From NCBI GenBank assembly GCA_910591455.2, contig OU342817.1, forward strand, positions 19,935,390 to 19,999,389: a stretch of DNA of 64,000 nucleotides. The letters run 5' to 3'. The DNA is from Pholis gunnellus (lineage: Eukaryota > Chordata > Actinopteri > Perciformes > Pholidae). The position numbers were made by a program, and so were the translations under genes. Positions 12,733-25,200 of the stretch are shown here, piece by piece. The first letter of the stretch is position 1, and each line of letters starts with the position of its first letter. The notes under the pieces were generated by a model. The model did not search any database, was not told the DNA's origin, and was given only the letters and a program-made list of their open reading frames with translations.

Positions 12733-13652
12733 TTTCTGTCGTGTGCTAGCAGATGAAAGAGACAAGGAGGCACCTTCACACAATATGAAGTCAATAAGTA
12801 GCAAGAAATTGTTGTTGTATTAGTTGCTCTGTCTCTATGAATACTGCTGTTGCTCTCCTTTGCACAACTTCATCTCATCAAAATCATCCCGAAAAATCAC
12901 CCCCAAAAAATCTCCCTTTGTGGTTGTTGTAATCATTTGGGTTTTGTACAGTGAGACACAATCATACAAACCAGACTCTAAAACCTTCTCTCCATCTCTC
13001 TGGCCTGCTCTCCTTCTTTTATCATTTCTTTAATGTCCCACTCTTCCTCCATCCTCATGTACTTTTGTTTTGTTTAACAGTAGGCTGTGTGCTGATTAGT
13101 CAGTTGCATTATTTGTAAGACAACATTATAATAGTGAATGATAGGGACTTTTGTTTCATCTACCAATATGCAAGACAAATAAATGTGTTCATGTGACCTA
13201 CTTTTCTGTGTGTGTTTTGTGTCATGTGTATGCATGTGTGTATGTGTGTGTGGATGCAGGCAACTTGGCAAAGTGGGCCCCCAAAAGCTGCATTGTCACG
13301 GCATGTCACGTAGTGTTGGCAATTTGATTATTATAAATGTGTTACATTTGCACCACTAACCTATATGCACAAACATTCGTAAAGTATATGCCAACATTTC
13401 ATACTCCACTACACTTAACTGTCAGCTACCTTTTAAGTAACTTTTCAGAATAAGAGAAAAACAACCTATGATGAGTTTATAAAAAATGATACACTGTTAA
13501 AGATCACAGTAGATTACTACTACAACGACAGTCTATAAAGTAGTTAAGGTTAGGCCATGACCTGCTGCAACATTATAGTGCTGTTAATATATGATACTGC
13601 AGTAATCCATCCATCCATCCATCCAACCATTAGCATGAACTCAAAATACTTC
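12733..13652. other. Intergenic, no feature recognised
   Basis: Unique-looking AT-rich DNA with a short GT-rich run near 13205-13250 and an ATCC tetranucleotide run at 13605-13624. No coding or RNA feature could be supported. Confidence 0.5.
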
Positions 13653-13656
13653 TTAA

Positions 13657-13930
13657 CCTTATAATCCCGAACGAAACCCAATTGGGCGTCGCGAGGGTGT
13701 TTTGCGAAGAAGAGCGTCATATAAATCACTTTTCCGAAACGAATATAAGGAATTTTACCCACATGCTATATACCTACTTAACGACGAGATTCTGAGAAAA
13801 AATACAAATAATTACTCTGTAAATGGAGAAGGGAAGTTGGGGAAATATCCAGAGAAAAAACTTGTTTGTCGAAAAAACCTCATCGCTTGACTTTGCAAGA
13901 TTCAACCTAGTCTTTATTTTAAGATCACAA
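13657..13930. mobile_element. piggyBac-like element, left-end fragment
   Basis: A TTAA at 13653-13656 is followed by CCTTATAATCCCGAACG, close to the terminus of the element at 36309 (CCTTTTGATCCCGAGCG), and similarity continues (GAGATTCTGA versus GAAATTCTGA). TTAA target plus a CCTT terminus suggests the piggyBac group. The right end was not found. Confidence 0.5.
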
Positions 13931-14370
13931 TCTAAATTTCGCAAGAAATTTTTACAGTGTGGCTTCTACTGCCCGAAGACGTCTCAATATACACACACGC
14001 CGATGTTACCGGTATTGTCGTTCAGGTTCAATTGAGATAGTGCTACTCTCTTTTCTGCATTTTAGATTCATACTCTTGGATTGACAGTCCACAAATGGCT
14101 CCCGTCATTTCTGTACTGGACATATACATCTTTGTTTGAGAAGCCTTTGGAAATGTACGAACCTCATTCTGAGCTTCATGTTAAGATACAGTTAATCTAT
14201 GGGGCTTTTATTTTGAAAAGGGTGGGACTGGGTGGGTGAGAGAGGGGGAGAGGAGACATATTCATAATGTTTGACACAAACACAAAGGTTATTAAATGGC
14301 AGGCTTCATCACAAGTATTCCAGTTAGGATTCACTCTGTGGGGCTTTTATTTTGAAATGGGAGGGGGGGA
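13931..14370. repeat. Dispersed repeat family (copies at 46230 and 47370)
   Basis: The segment with TTTCGCAAGAAATTTT and GGCTTCTACTGCC recurs at 46235-46390. The following part (AGATACAGTTAATCTATGGG, then TTTTATTTTGAAA) recurs at 47520-47580, and a block near 14340 matches 47370-47400 in reverse orientation. It is non-coding and of unknown class. Confidence 0.65.
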
Positions 14371-16190
14371 GACAGAAAGATAGAGAGACAGAGTGAGTGA
14401 GTGAGACAGGCAGACAGACAGACAGAGAAACAGACAGACAGTGTGTGTAAACCAATTATGCTTCACAAAGCACGTCTGATATCACATCTATAAATGACTG
14501 AACGTCACTTAAACATCATCATTAAATGACCACTCAGCAATAATAGAAATCAAAGAAGTAACATCATGACAGATTCATTGATAGGAGTGAAATCAATAGT
14601 AACTCACTGAGTAGAATAAAACTTAAACGCATCAAGACTTCATGAGTCTAAAGTAGAACTAAAGAAAACAAGCCAAGTCTGTTTCACAGCGCCGGGGTTA
14701 CACATGAAAGAACAAGACTGGCATATATTCATTCATGTCATCAGAATACATCTGCAGCACATTCATGTAACAGAATACACACATGGAGTAGATGTTGTGC
14801 TCTACATGAGACAGTGATATTATTAATGTGTTCATTTCATCATTCACTCAGTCTGTGTTTTATTGCCAGCTGTTCTTTCTGCATGAAGCAGTTTGAACTT
14901 TATGACTTAACTTCTTCTTATTGGTTCAATATTTCCTAACGATCCTCGTACTGAGCTCTGATTGGTCAGTAGGCGGAGGTTTTATACGAGTTGATGTCTC
15001 ATCTAGAACATCACCTGCTAATAACCAATAACATTTGAACAGCTGTTATTTTATTCTGACCTATGAATGTAATTGGTGGGCGGGGCTACAGCAACATGAC
15101 AGAGTCAAGTCTCCTGCTGCTCAGAATAAAACCTCTTTTTGTGAGTCAGAGTTCTTTAACTCTGTGACTCTGTGAGCACAGCTGATGTCACCTGTCACTG
15201 ATCAAACCTAATTCACGTAATGTTGGAGATTATATTTTAATATTTCTGAGTGAGCAGGATCGTGGTGCAGAAGCACAGTTTAGTTTGAAAGTGACTTTTT
15301 TAAGTAGGCTGTGTGTTGTGAACGTACAGTGACAGTTTTTAACTTTACTACGTACTTAAAATAGCTGAAAGCACCATGCACATCATGAGTACTGGTGGTG
15401 GCCCCTATTGAGCGTTTTCACAATAGTTTTACAAATGTGGTTGAACATTATCATTAAACAAATCCAGTGTTGTGATGATGGGATTTATAGTCTGATTTAT
15501 GTCATATGACCATTCCTTACGTGTAGCGCCCCCTGGTGGCTGATTTAAAAACAATCTGAGTTTGTTTCAGTGACTCTTGTGGACAATTTCTGCAAGTTCT
15601 GTGGAGATTGGCCAATGAGTTGTTGACTTAAGTCTGGTTATGTGCTGAGCCACGCCCCTTTTGATGTTCTATGGTCAATATCTTGAAAACTAAATAAGTT
15701 ATCAACAAGATGTTGGTAAGCGTTGACAATGTTTTAGCAATAATGATCCTCAGAACATCTGGTAGCAAACAGAGGTAAGGTTTAGGAGGAGATAGCAAAC
15801 ATCTGTATTCGGTCCAAAAGGCTGTTTTGTAGCGCAGACTGAGCTGAACATGGGAGTCAAATTTCCAGTCGATGGGACTTCTGGTGTGAGGGGCGTGGCT
15901 TTTCAAAAATCACATTTTGGGACGTTGATTACAGCGCCACCATGTGGCCGATCGGAGTCATATGTCTTGAGAAGCACATGAACATCATTTCCAGTTATTG
16001 TTCCAAGTTTCATTTTTCTACCTCATTCCAGCTCATAATCTGTTGTTATATGAGGCACGATGTCTTTATATGTGAGAGGGTGTCAGACTTTAGTCTTTAA
16101 AAGTCTTCTGGTGTTTGGTACACTAAATAAAATCCGGGTGGAGGTGGTGGAGCAGTCTCCAGATGCTCTCTGGATCATCAGGACTCAGCT
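14371..16190. other. Intergenic / NLR 3' flank with a dispersed repeat
   Basis: No gene is visible. The part from about 15515 to 16040, opening with GTAGCGCCCCCTGGTGGC and containing GCGCCACCATGTGGCCGATC, has the look of a common fish interspersed repeat. The NLR gene reads toward this region, so some of it may be its 3' UTR. Confidence 0.45.
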
Positions 16191-16198
16191 GACAGAGA

Positions 16199-16208
16199 TC
16201 AGTCCCAC
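16199..16208 (-). CDS. NLR terminal exon (proposed)
   Basis: A strong acceptor with a long CT-rich tract ends at 16209. In the phase left by the LRR exons it adds R-W-D and then TGA at 16201-16199. The downstream bases on the minus strand would be 3' UTR. An alternative end directly in the read-through of the last LRR exon cannot be excluded. Confidence 0.45.
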
Positions 16209-19200
16209 CTGATGAGAGAAGAAGAAGACAAGAGAAGAGATGAATCAGTGTTTCCAGAGACTCCCTTCATCAGACGTCAGTCAGTGACGCAGCACATCCA
16301 GTAGAAAGAGCAGCTTCCTTTCAGCTCTCATGTTAACCTACACTGAGCTCCAAGCTCACACACCTGCAGACACTTTGGGCCTCCAGTCTGTTGACTCTGC
16401 AGGTTTCACTGAAATAAAGTGCTGAGAGTCCTGAATGCATCATGACTGCAGAACCAGAGAGGTGTTCACTGCTCACTGTAAAGAAGATTTAACCCTGTTA
16501 TGCTGCGTTCACAATAATCGCCAAGCAGACTATTCACGCGACGCGATAACATACAAAGTAAATGCAAAGACGCTAATAGACGTAAATTTGAGCCAATGAG
16601 ACGAAAGACGCGACGCAAATTTAAATATTTCCAATGCAGTAAGAAACACACGTGAGGCTGTGTCGTTAAAGCCTTTCAGAGTTGAGATTCTCCTCCTTCA
16701 TCACTGACGTCCTGACGCTGTTGAATCACAAATGGAGGATAAACATATTGTATCTGTCTGTGTTCACCCAGAGCTCTACGATACCTCATACAGAGACCAA
16801 ACTATGTGTATAAATGTATATAATAGTATGAACCAAAGACTGTCTACGGTACAAACAATAACCACGCTGACCTATTTACGCCTAGATGATGGAGCAGCTA
16901 CAATGTTAGCATAGCCTAGCATTGATTGATCCAAACTCCATTCAGAAAACAACCATTTTAACAGTTTTTAGCTTGTCATCTTGTGGACAGACCTGACAAA
17001 GCATGAATCCAGACTTTTTACAATTCAACATCATTATATAGTTATTTCAGCATCTTTTGAATGTTTGTTGAACTTAAATCACAGCTGAATCTGTTTATTT
17101 TGGGTTCATACAGCTGTAGTAAACCAGCCGACGAGTGTCTGGATATATACAGTGAATACAGCCTCCAGATGATGTTATGAACCAGACATGATGGAGTTTG
17201 GTTTCAGATATCTGGGACTTCCTCAACTTGTACAAAGCAGCACTAGTGGTTATTTCAGCCATGATTGATGATTGGCTACATGTAACGCTGGTTCTATGAA
17301 GTGAGAGCCAGTGATGTGCAGGCTTCAGTCAGACTGATCTCAGAGCTGTGACAAAGATGAACTGATCAACAGTTTGATAGTTTGATGAATGAGGACCACT
17401 GTCTCTAAACATCCGATGATGCCGTCAGCTGTTAACAAGCTTCACTTCCTGTAGACGTGAACAACACATCGACTCAAACACAATCACAACAAGCTTCTGA
17501 CTCATCTGATTGGCTGACTGCTCTCTCTCTCTCTCGTCCAATCATGAAGCCTGTGGATCTGTGTTTGGTACAATACTGCTGAAACCAGCACGGACTGACT
17601 CCAACCCTCTACTGACCTCAGAGTCTCCAGTCTACAATGTGGACTCTCCACAAGATCAGACAGCAGCTTCACGTCTGAATCCTTCAGGTTGTTTTCACTC
17701 AGATGCAGTTTTCTCAGATGGGAGGGGTTTGACTTCAGAGCTGAGACCAGAGAAGAACATCCTTCCTCTGTGATCTCACAGCCTGACAGACTGCAAACAC
17801 ACAAAACAACACACAGAGTTTCTTATATCGATACACAATGAATCATTATTTTCATCATCAACATGAGAGGCTTTCATTTTGGTTTCATCTTCTTTTGTAA
17901 ACAGACATTTTGTGACAATCCTGTCACTGTAAATACATTTTAAAATCATTGATCAGTATTGATCCAGATTCTTCAGAGCGGATCAGAAAATAAAATATTA
18001 TTAATATTAATAAAATATATTTAGAAATACCAAATGCTCTGAAAAAAAGTCAGCATCAGAAATAATTAAAAAAAATTACTTTAGCAGTTATTTTCCTTAA
18101 TTAAAAAAAAAATTTGGTTCAATTAAACTTTTTTTTAATGACGAAAATTGAGTCTCAAGTATAGTATATATAGTATATTTATCAAGAATAGTATATTCAA
18201 GTAACTTTGTGTCTCTTTGTGTCTGTTTGAGTGACATTTCGTAGGTAAAGGTCAGGGGGGCCCCTGACACTTTGGGCCCCTGGGCCTGTGCCCGGTAGGC
18301 CTGTTCAGTAATCCATCCAACAGCAGCATGAAGCCAGACAAGTTGTACATTTCATGATTGTAGAGGATGACATGCAGACAACGAGGCAGCTGATGTGAAG
18401 TGGAACATATTACCAGAAAATGTATCACTTTATGGATCTATACGTAGATAAATCAAATAGAGTTATTGATGAAACATGAAGGTGATGCACTAGCAGCAGA
18501 CAGTGAACCCACCTCAGAGTCTCCAGTCTACAATGTGGACTCTCCAGAAAACCACTCAGCAGCTTCACTCCTGAATCCTTCAGGTAGTTTCCACTCAGAT
18601 CCAGTTCTCTCAGATGGGAGGGGTTTGACTTCAGAGCTGAGACCAGAGAAGAACAGCCTTTCTCTCTGATCCAACAGCGTGACAGACTGCAAACACACAA
18701 AACAACACACAGAGTTTCTTATATCGATACACAATGAATCATTATTTTCATCATCAACATGAGTGGCTTTCATTTTGGTTTCATCTTCTTTTGTAAACAG
18801 ACATTTTGTGAAAATCCTGTCACTGTAAAGACATTTATAATCATTATTACAGTGAAATAAGTTGTTCCAGTGTAGTAGATCGCTCTAACAAACTAAAAGC
18901 ATGACTTAAACCATCCTGGTTCCCTGAAAGCAGGTGGGCCAAAGGATGTTCATGTTGGTTGGACAAGACATCCAACACTTTGATCCTGAGCAGGATAGTG
19001 GCCAGTTCACCATTCAGTTTACACCATTATTTCCAAATGCATATTAGCAGAGACACTAGTAGACATTGTTGTCCCACAGTAACATGTTGGTAACACCACC
19101 ATGAACTTGTATGCAGTAGATCACTTCAGACTTCAGAGCTGAGAGCAGAGAAGAACAGCTGAGCTCTGACAAACTGCAGTAACTCAATCTGCATGAAGAA

Positions 19201-22200
19201 GAAATGATGAAGAGAAACAATCTGTTCGTCATCAATCAGATGTGTTCATTTTTTAAATGTGTAACTCAACTTAACAAGGGTTTCCTGCAGCGTGGTAGCA
19301 GACGTGTAAAAGCAGCTTAAGTCAGGAGAATTCATGACTTGTTTCAACTATAATATGAACTTTCAGGACAAACTGATCACAAAGCAAATGTTCAAATGAA
19401 CCTGGAGCACAACAGGTTGATAAAGATGTGAAGTGGATGATGCATTATAGAACTTTGAGACATTGTTACAAAATGTATTGATAGAGTATTGATCCAGATT
19501 CTAAAGACCAGATTAGAAAAAAAAATTCAAAACGTTTTGAAAAAAGTTAGTATCAGAAATGTTTTTTTTTTTAAATATTACTTTAATAGTTATTTTCCCA
19601 AAAACAAAAAAAGAAGGTTTTTCACGTGTGATTAAATTACATTTCCTTTTTTTCTGATGAACATTGAGTTACTCAAGTATAGTATATTCAAGTTACTTTA
19701 TGTCTCTTCGTAGTCTTTTTGTGTCTCTTCGAGTGACATTTCGTAGGTAAAGGTCCCCTGACACTTTGGGCCCCTGGGCCTGTGCCCGGTAGGCCTGTTC
19801 AGTAATCCATTCAACAGCAGCATGAAGCCACACAAGTTGTACATTTCATGATTGTAGAGGATGACATGCAGACAACGAGGCAGCTGATGTGAAGTGGAAC
19901 ATATTACCAGAAAATGTATCACTTTATGGATCTATACGTAGATAAATCAAATAGAGTTATTGATGAAACATGAAGGTGCTGCACTAGCAGCAGACAGTGA
20001 ACCCACCTCAGAGTCTCCAGTCTACAATGTGGACTCTCCAGAAAACCACTCAGCAGCTTCACGTCTGAATCTTTCAGGTTGTTTCCTCTCAGATCCAGTT
20101 TTCTCAGATGGGAGGGGTTTGACTTCAGAGCTGAGCCCAGAGAAGAACAGCCTTCCTCTGTGATCTCACAGTCTGACAGACTGCAAACACACAAAACAAC
20201 ACACAGAGTTTCTTATATCGATACACAATGAATCATTATTTTCATCATCAACATGAGAGTCTTTCATTTTGGTTTCATCTTCTTTTGTGAACAGACATTT
20301 TGTGTAAATCCTGTCACTGTAAGACATTTATAATCATTATTACAGTGAAATAAGTGTAGCGCCCTGCTAATTTGTTTACACGTGTTCCTTGAAATTCCTG
20401 TAAAACAGTACATATGCATTTGTGTTCATAGGCAGAGAAATATAGTTTTGAAAAGTTCTTAAGTGTCCTACAGTCCGAGTTGCCCTTGAACCTCTCGTGT
20501 CCTTACCGTATTGGTTGGTCAGGTGTCAATGTGTTTCCAGCCAATCAGGAGAGTCAGATGAGACTTGTTGGTAACCTACCGGGTTCTTAGAGGGGCGGGA
20601 CTAACGACCAGAGAGCGCGAAGCGCAGAAAGAGAGAGAAAAAGAGGGAAAGCGGGTGAAGAAGATAGAGAGAGATGTAACACTAGTTCATTGACGTGCGG
20701 TGAGGTTCGTGGCTGGGGAGGCCCTGACTCTTTCAGAGTCAGATTTACAAATATATGAACCCAATATAGAGTATCTTAAATCACCATTCAATTGGCAGCT
20801 TGCACATTGACTACTGGTTGTTTTTCATATTTCATATCAGCATTCTTTACACACACATAGGTAAGCTACATGTTTCTAAGCTAGCATTTCAGAGGCAGAG
20901 CGCTCGCGGGCGCCACCCGCGAAAATCGCGAGATCCCGCGATAATCTGTGTAACAACGGATTTATAAAGAGAACAACAAACACATAAAAGATTTTTGTTG
21001 ATTTGGTCATATTTCCCTGTTTTTTGAGAATTGTTAAAGCTTAGATATTTAATCTTCAATGTTTGCAGTCAAAGCAAAATATAAGAAGAAGAAGAGAAGT
21101 GTAGAAGAAGAGCAACGGAACTACAAGCATGAACCCGACCCGTGGGCTCTCGCGCGCCCCCTTCAGTGAGGCAGAGGTACTGTTTGCCTCCCCTCTGTGC
21201 TTCTTCACTGCGGTTTCTGTCAGATCAGCAAGACTGAATATGTTCTACACATACGTGAAATACATGACCTATTCTATGAAAGAAAGGACATATAATACAA
21301 GCGTCAACACATTATTTATTTATTTATTTTTTTACCAACCGCAGACAACGAGTAGTGGTAAATGGACAACTCTCTGATTGGTCCAGCGTCAACAGCGGGG
21401 TACCTCAAGGCTCAGTACTTGGTCCCTTGCTGTTTGTACTCTTTGTGGCTGACATACCGGATCTCCTTGACAACTTTGTCCTGATGTTTGCCGACGACAC
21501 TAAGATCTTTGAAGTCATATCAGAGTCACATGAGACGCACCAGTCTTCAGTGTGATTTGGACCATCTGCAATCTTGGGCCCAAACAATGTGCATGTCATT
21601 TCATCCAGACAAATGTAAAGCACTGCAACTCGGGAGAACCAACCCACAACACACATACACTATGAAAAACAAGGACGGTACAACCCACCGGCTTCAAAAC
21701 ACACAAGAAGAGAAAGATTTGGGTGTAACTATCGACTATAAACTCTCATTCTCAAAACACATCCAAACGCAGGTATCCAAGGCCAATCGAGTCTTAGGAG
21801 CTATCAAACACACGTTCAAGTCCTTAGACCAGACCTCATTTCTTCACCTGTACAAATCCTTGGTACGTCCACACCTCGAGTATGCCTCAGTCATCTGGTC
21901 GCCCAAACTTAAGCGGGACAAAGATGCCCTGGAACAAGTTCAGAGACGCGACACAAGACTGGTTTATGGCCTCTCCAACCTCTCATACCCAGAAAGACTC
22001 GCCAGCCTCAAGTTGCCCACATTAGAATTTCGACGCCAACGAGCCAACATGATTCAAACATTTAAGATACTGAAACGAATCGACAGTGTACAGTCTGACA
22101 GACGTTGTAATATATGTGGCAACAGCATGTTTAAAAAATCTCTTCGCACTACCACGAGATGTCACGACCTGAAACTCCAGGTACAGCAGCAGCCTGGTCC

Positions 22201-25200
22201 TCGAAAACCTTTTTTTGCAAGCAGATCAACAGGAACAGCCTGAGCCAAGAAACAGTCAGTGCCTCCTCGGTTAATGAATTCAAGACCAGCTTAGGGAGAG
22301 AATGGCTACACCATCAAAGTCTACATCACTACATATTCTCCTACTAATTCATTGTCCAGTCTCACGTACTGTGTCAATTGCTACTATCAAACCTTGAGAC
22401 TCGACAAATTTCAGATGAGGATCAAGCCACCACCTTGGTAAAGGGTCTCAATACTCTAAATGGGTACCTAATAACCTTTACTAAAGGTAATCTTACTAAA
22501 GGTAATATTACAGTGGTGACAAACAATGAGAAAGCAAAAGGCACGCGCTCAACCGTTTGTTAGGGATTGCATTGTGTTTCGTTGGGTTATTATTGTGGGA
22601 TATTTATTTCATATTTTTATTTATTTTATTTCATTATTCTTTAGTTGGGTTATTATTTCATTATTTTTATTGTTGTCTAGCTTCAGCAGGGATTTCTCGA
22701 TCCTGCAACATCTGACTTGTCTCCAACGCCGACTGTTTTCCTCCCGTAGATGAGCAGGACTTTGAAAGTGACATTTCTGTTTAATACTCATGTTGATTAT
22801 TACAGCTCGCTATCTGAGAAAAATGAGCTCACAAAACAGCTTGTGCTTTCTTTTCTTTTCTTTTTACTTGATAAATCAATTAAATTGACGGTTGATTCAG
22901 AATGTTTATTATGGTAACATCAATACTTGATGATAGAATTTCTTACAAATTGTTTAAATTGTTTTATTGTTTGTTATGAAACTCACTGATATGTTGTCTC
23001 ATTATACAGTTCAACAGAGACGGAGGTCAGATTTCTGTGTTTCACCTCATCTCAGGAGATTTATTTTGCCATGTTGATGTTAACATTATCTAGCTCGCTA
23101 CAACATAGAGCTGCTTAATGTTCACAAAACAGCCAAAGCTTGAACCTTATCGATGGATGATGTGCATATGTAAACCATTGTGGGTAATATGTGTTGGTGT
23201 TTTGATGAATTATAAATACTTGAATGGCCAAAGGGGGAATTGTTGAGGTAACGTATCCTGTTCGTTTAGATATAACTTATATCGCTTAAACCTAAACCCA
23301 ATCTAAAAGAGCCAGAGGAAGTAAGTTTAACTAGTTGTCAACCGATTCAGTAACTATACAGTGAACTATTACAGAGACAACATTAGGACAAACTGAGGAC
23401 AGTAGACAGTCCACAAACGCAGGCATAAGATAACCAACCAATGAAACAATGACTGTTAAAACATAGAAGAAACAAAAGCGTAAAGTACATGGACCTGAAG
23501 ACCAGCGGAAGGTTCTAACATGATTCTAGTATGAGTGACGTGAGTCACTCAAGGGGGGAATGTGGGAGAACAATGTATCCATGTCTATTCACATTCATCC
23601 TGTGATAATGGCCGGTATCATTTTCACATGTTATTCACGTCACTGAGACAGGGAGTCTAGTATAGCGGCCTTGGAGCCCGGGTGAAGGTAGAGGGGGGAT
23701 GACGTAGATGAACAAGTAGGGCAAGATTTCTGATGCAGGGGAAGAACGGGAGCCGGTCGCTGTGACGGGCGGCCAGAAGCTAAATCAGAAGAAGACGAGT
23801 TGGGAAGGAGACGGTGGTTAATCAAAGAACCCTCTGTTATGACTTGTCTGAGGTACACAGTGTAACTTGTCTAGGTGAGAGTTCAGAGGAGGACATCTCC
23901 AAAGGGGGGAGACTTAGGGTAGAATGGAGGTATAAATAATGAACAATGCTATTGTGGAGTTAGTTGACTCCGGACAGCTCGGTTTACTTGTATACTTTGT
24001 GATGCAAATAAATCGGTGTGAACTGAGGGAAATCCAATCTCTCTGGTGTTCTATGGGTGTTTGTTACTGAGTTCCTAACAGTGAGATCCTGTGGTGTCTC
24101 ACCACGAGTCAGATAGATAACAGTTACTGAGCCAACCGTTAGCTAAAGTCAAAGAAGCAGCTCAACGAGGAAAAAAAACACAACGGTAGTCTTTTTGTGT
24201 CTCTTTGTAGTCTTTATGTGTCTCTTTGTAGTCTTTATGTGTCTCTTTGTAGTCTTTATGTGTCTGTTTGAGTGACATTTCGTAGGTAAAGGTCAGGGGG
24301 GCCCCTGACACTTTGGGCCCCTGGGCCTGTGCCCGATAGGCCTGTTCAGTAATCCATCCAACAGCAGCATAAAGCCACACAAGTTGTACATTTCATGATT
24401 GTAGAGGATGACATGCAGACAACGAGGCAGCTGATGTGAAGTGGAACATATTACCAGAAAATGTATCACTTTATGGATCTATACGTAGATAAATCAAATA
24501 GATTTATTGATGAAACATGAAGGTGCTGCACTAGCAGCAGACAGTGAACCCACCTCAGAGTCTCCAGTCTACAACGTGGCCTCTCCAGAAAACCACTCAG
24601 CAGCTTCACTCCTGAATCCTTCAGATAGTTTTCACTCAGATCCAGTTTTCTCAGATGGGAGGGGTTTGACTTCAGAGCTGAGTCCAGAGAAGAACATCCT
24701 TCCTCTGTGATCTCACAGCGTGACAGACTGCAAACACACAGAGTTTCTTATATCGATACACAATGAATCATTATTTTCATCATCAACATGAGTGGCTTTC
24801 ATTTTGGTTTCATCTTCTTTTGTAAACAGACATTTTGTGAAAATCCTGTCACTGTAAAGACATTTAAAATCATTATTACAGTGAAATAAGTTGTTCCAGT
24901 GTAGTAGATCGCTCTAACAAACTAAAAGCACGACTTAAACCGTCCTGGTTCCCTGAAAGCAGGCGGGCCAAAGGATGTTCATGTTGGTTGGACAAGTCAT
25001 CCAACACTTTGATCCCGAGCAGGATAGTGGCCAATTCACCATCACTTTACACCATTATTTCCAAACGCATATTAGCAGAGACACTAGTAGACATTGTTGT
25101 CCCACAGTAACATGTTGGTAACACCACCATGAACTTGTATGCAGTAGATCACTTCAGACATCAGAGCTGAGAGCAGAGAAGCACAGCTGACCTCTGACAA

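Larger units (their letters stand above)
20355..24184 (+). mobile_element. Composite of mobile elements inside an NLR intron
   Basis: The duplicated intron unit is interrupted after GTGAAATAAG (ending 20354) and resumes at about 24185 in a later part of the unit, so insertion went with loss of some unit sequence. The block opens TGTAGCGCCC, contains a GC-rich segment near 20900, a LINE reverse transcriptase fragment (21340-22347), and a retroelement 3' end with LTR (23561-24184). The stretch 22350-23550 has no recognisable coding sequence; part may be the non-coding 3' region of the retroelement. Confidence 0.65.

Noticed and set aside
16130..17500. B30.2 (PRY-SPRY) exon, common at the end of fish NLRs
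   Set aside because: No LTLDPNTAH-type or SPRY motifs on the minus strand in this interval.
17502..17616. Extension of the last LRR exon into SVEGWSQSV... as a natural C-terminus
   Set aside because: A consensus donor (GAG|GTCAG) is present and all sibling exons splice at this point, so read-through is less likely than a terminal exon near 16.2 kb; not fully excluded.
24187..24270. Regular TGTCTCTTTGTAGTCTTT units, considered as a CRISPR-like array
   Set aside because: Units are contiguous with no unique spacers and recur at every LRR intron; an ordinary fish minisatellite.
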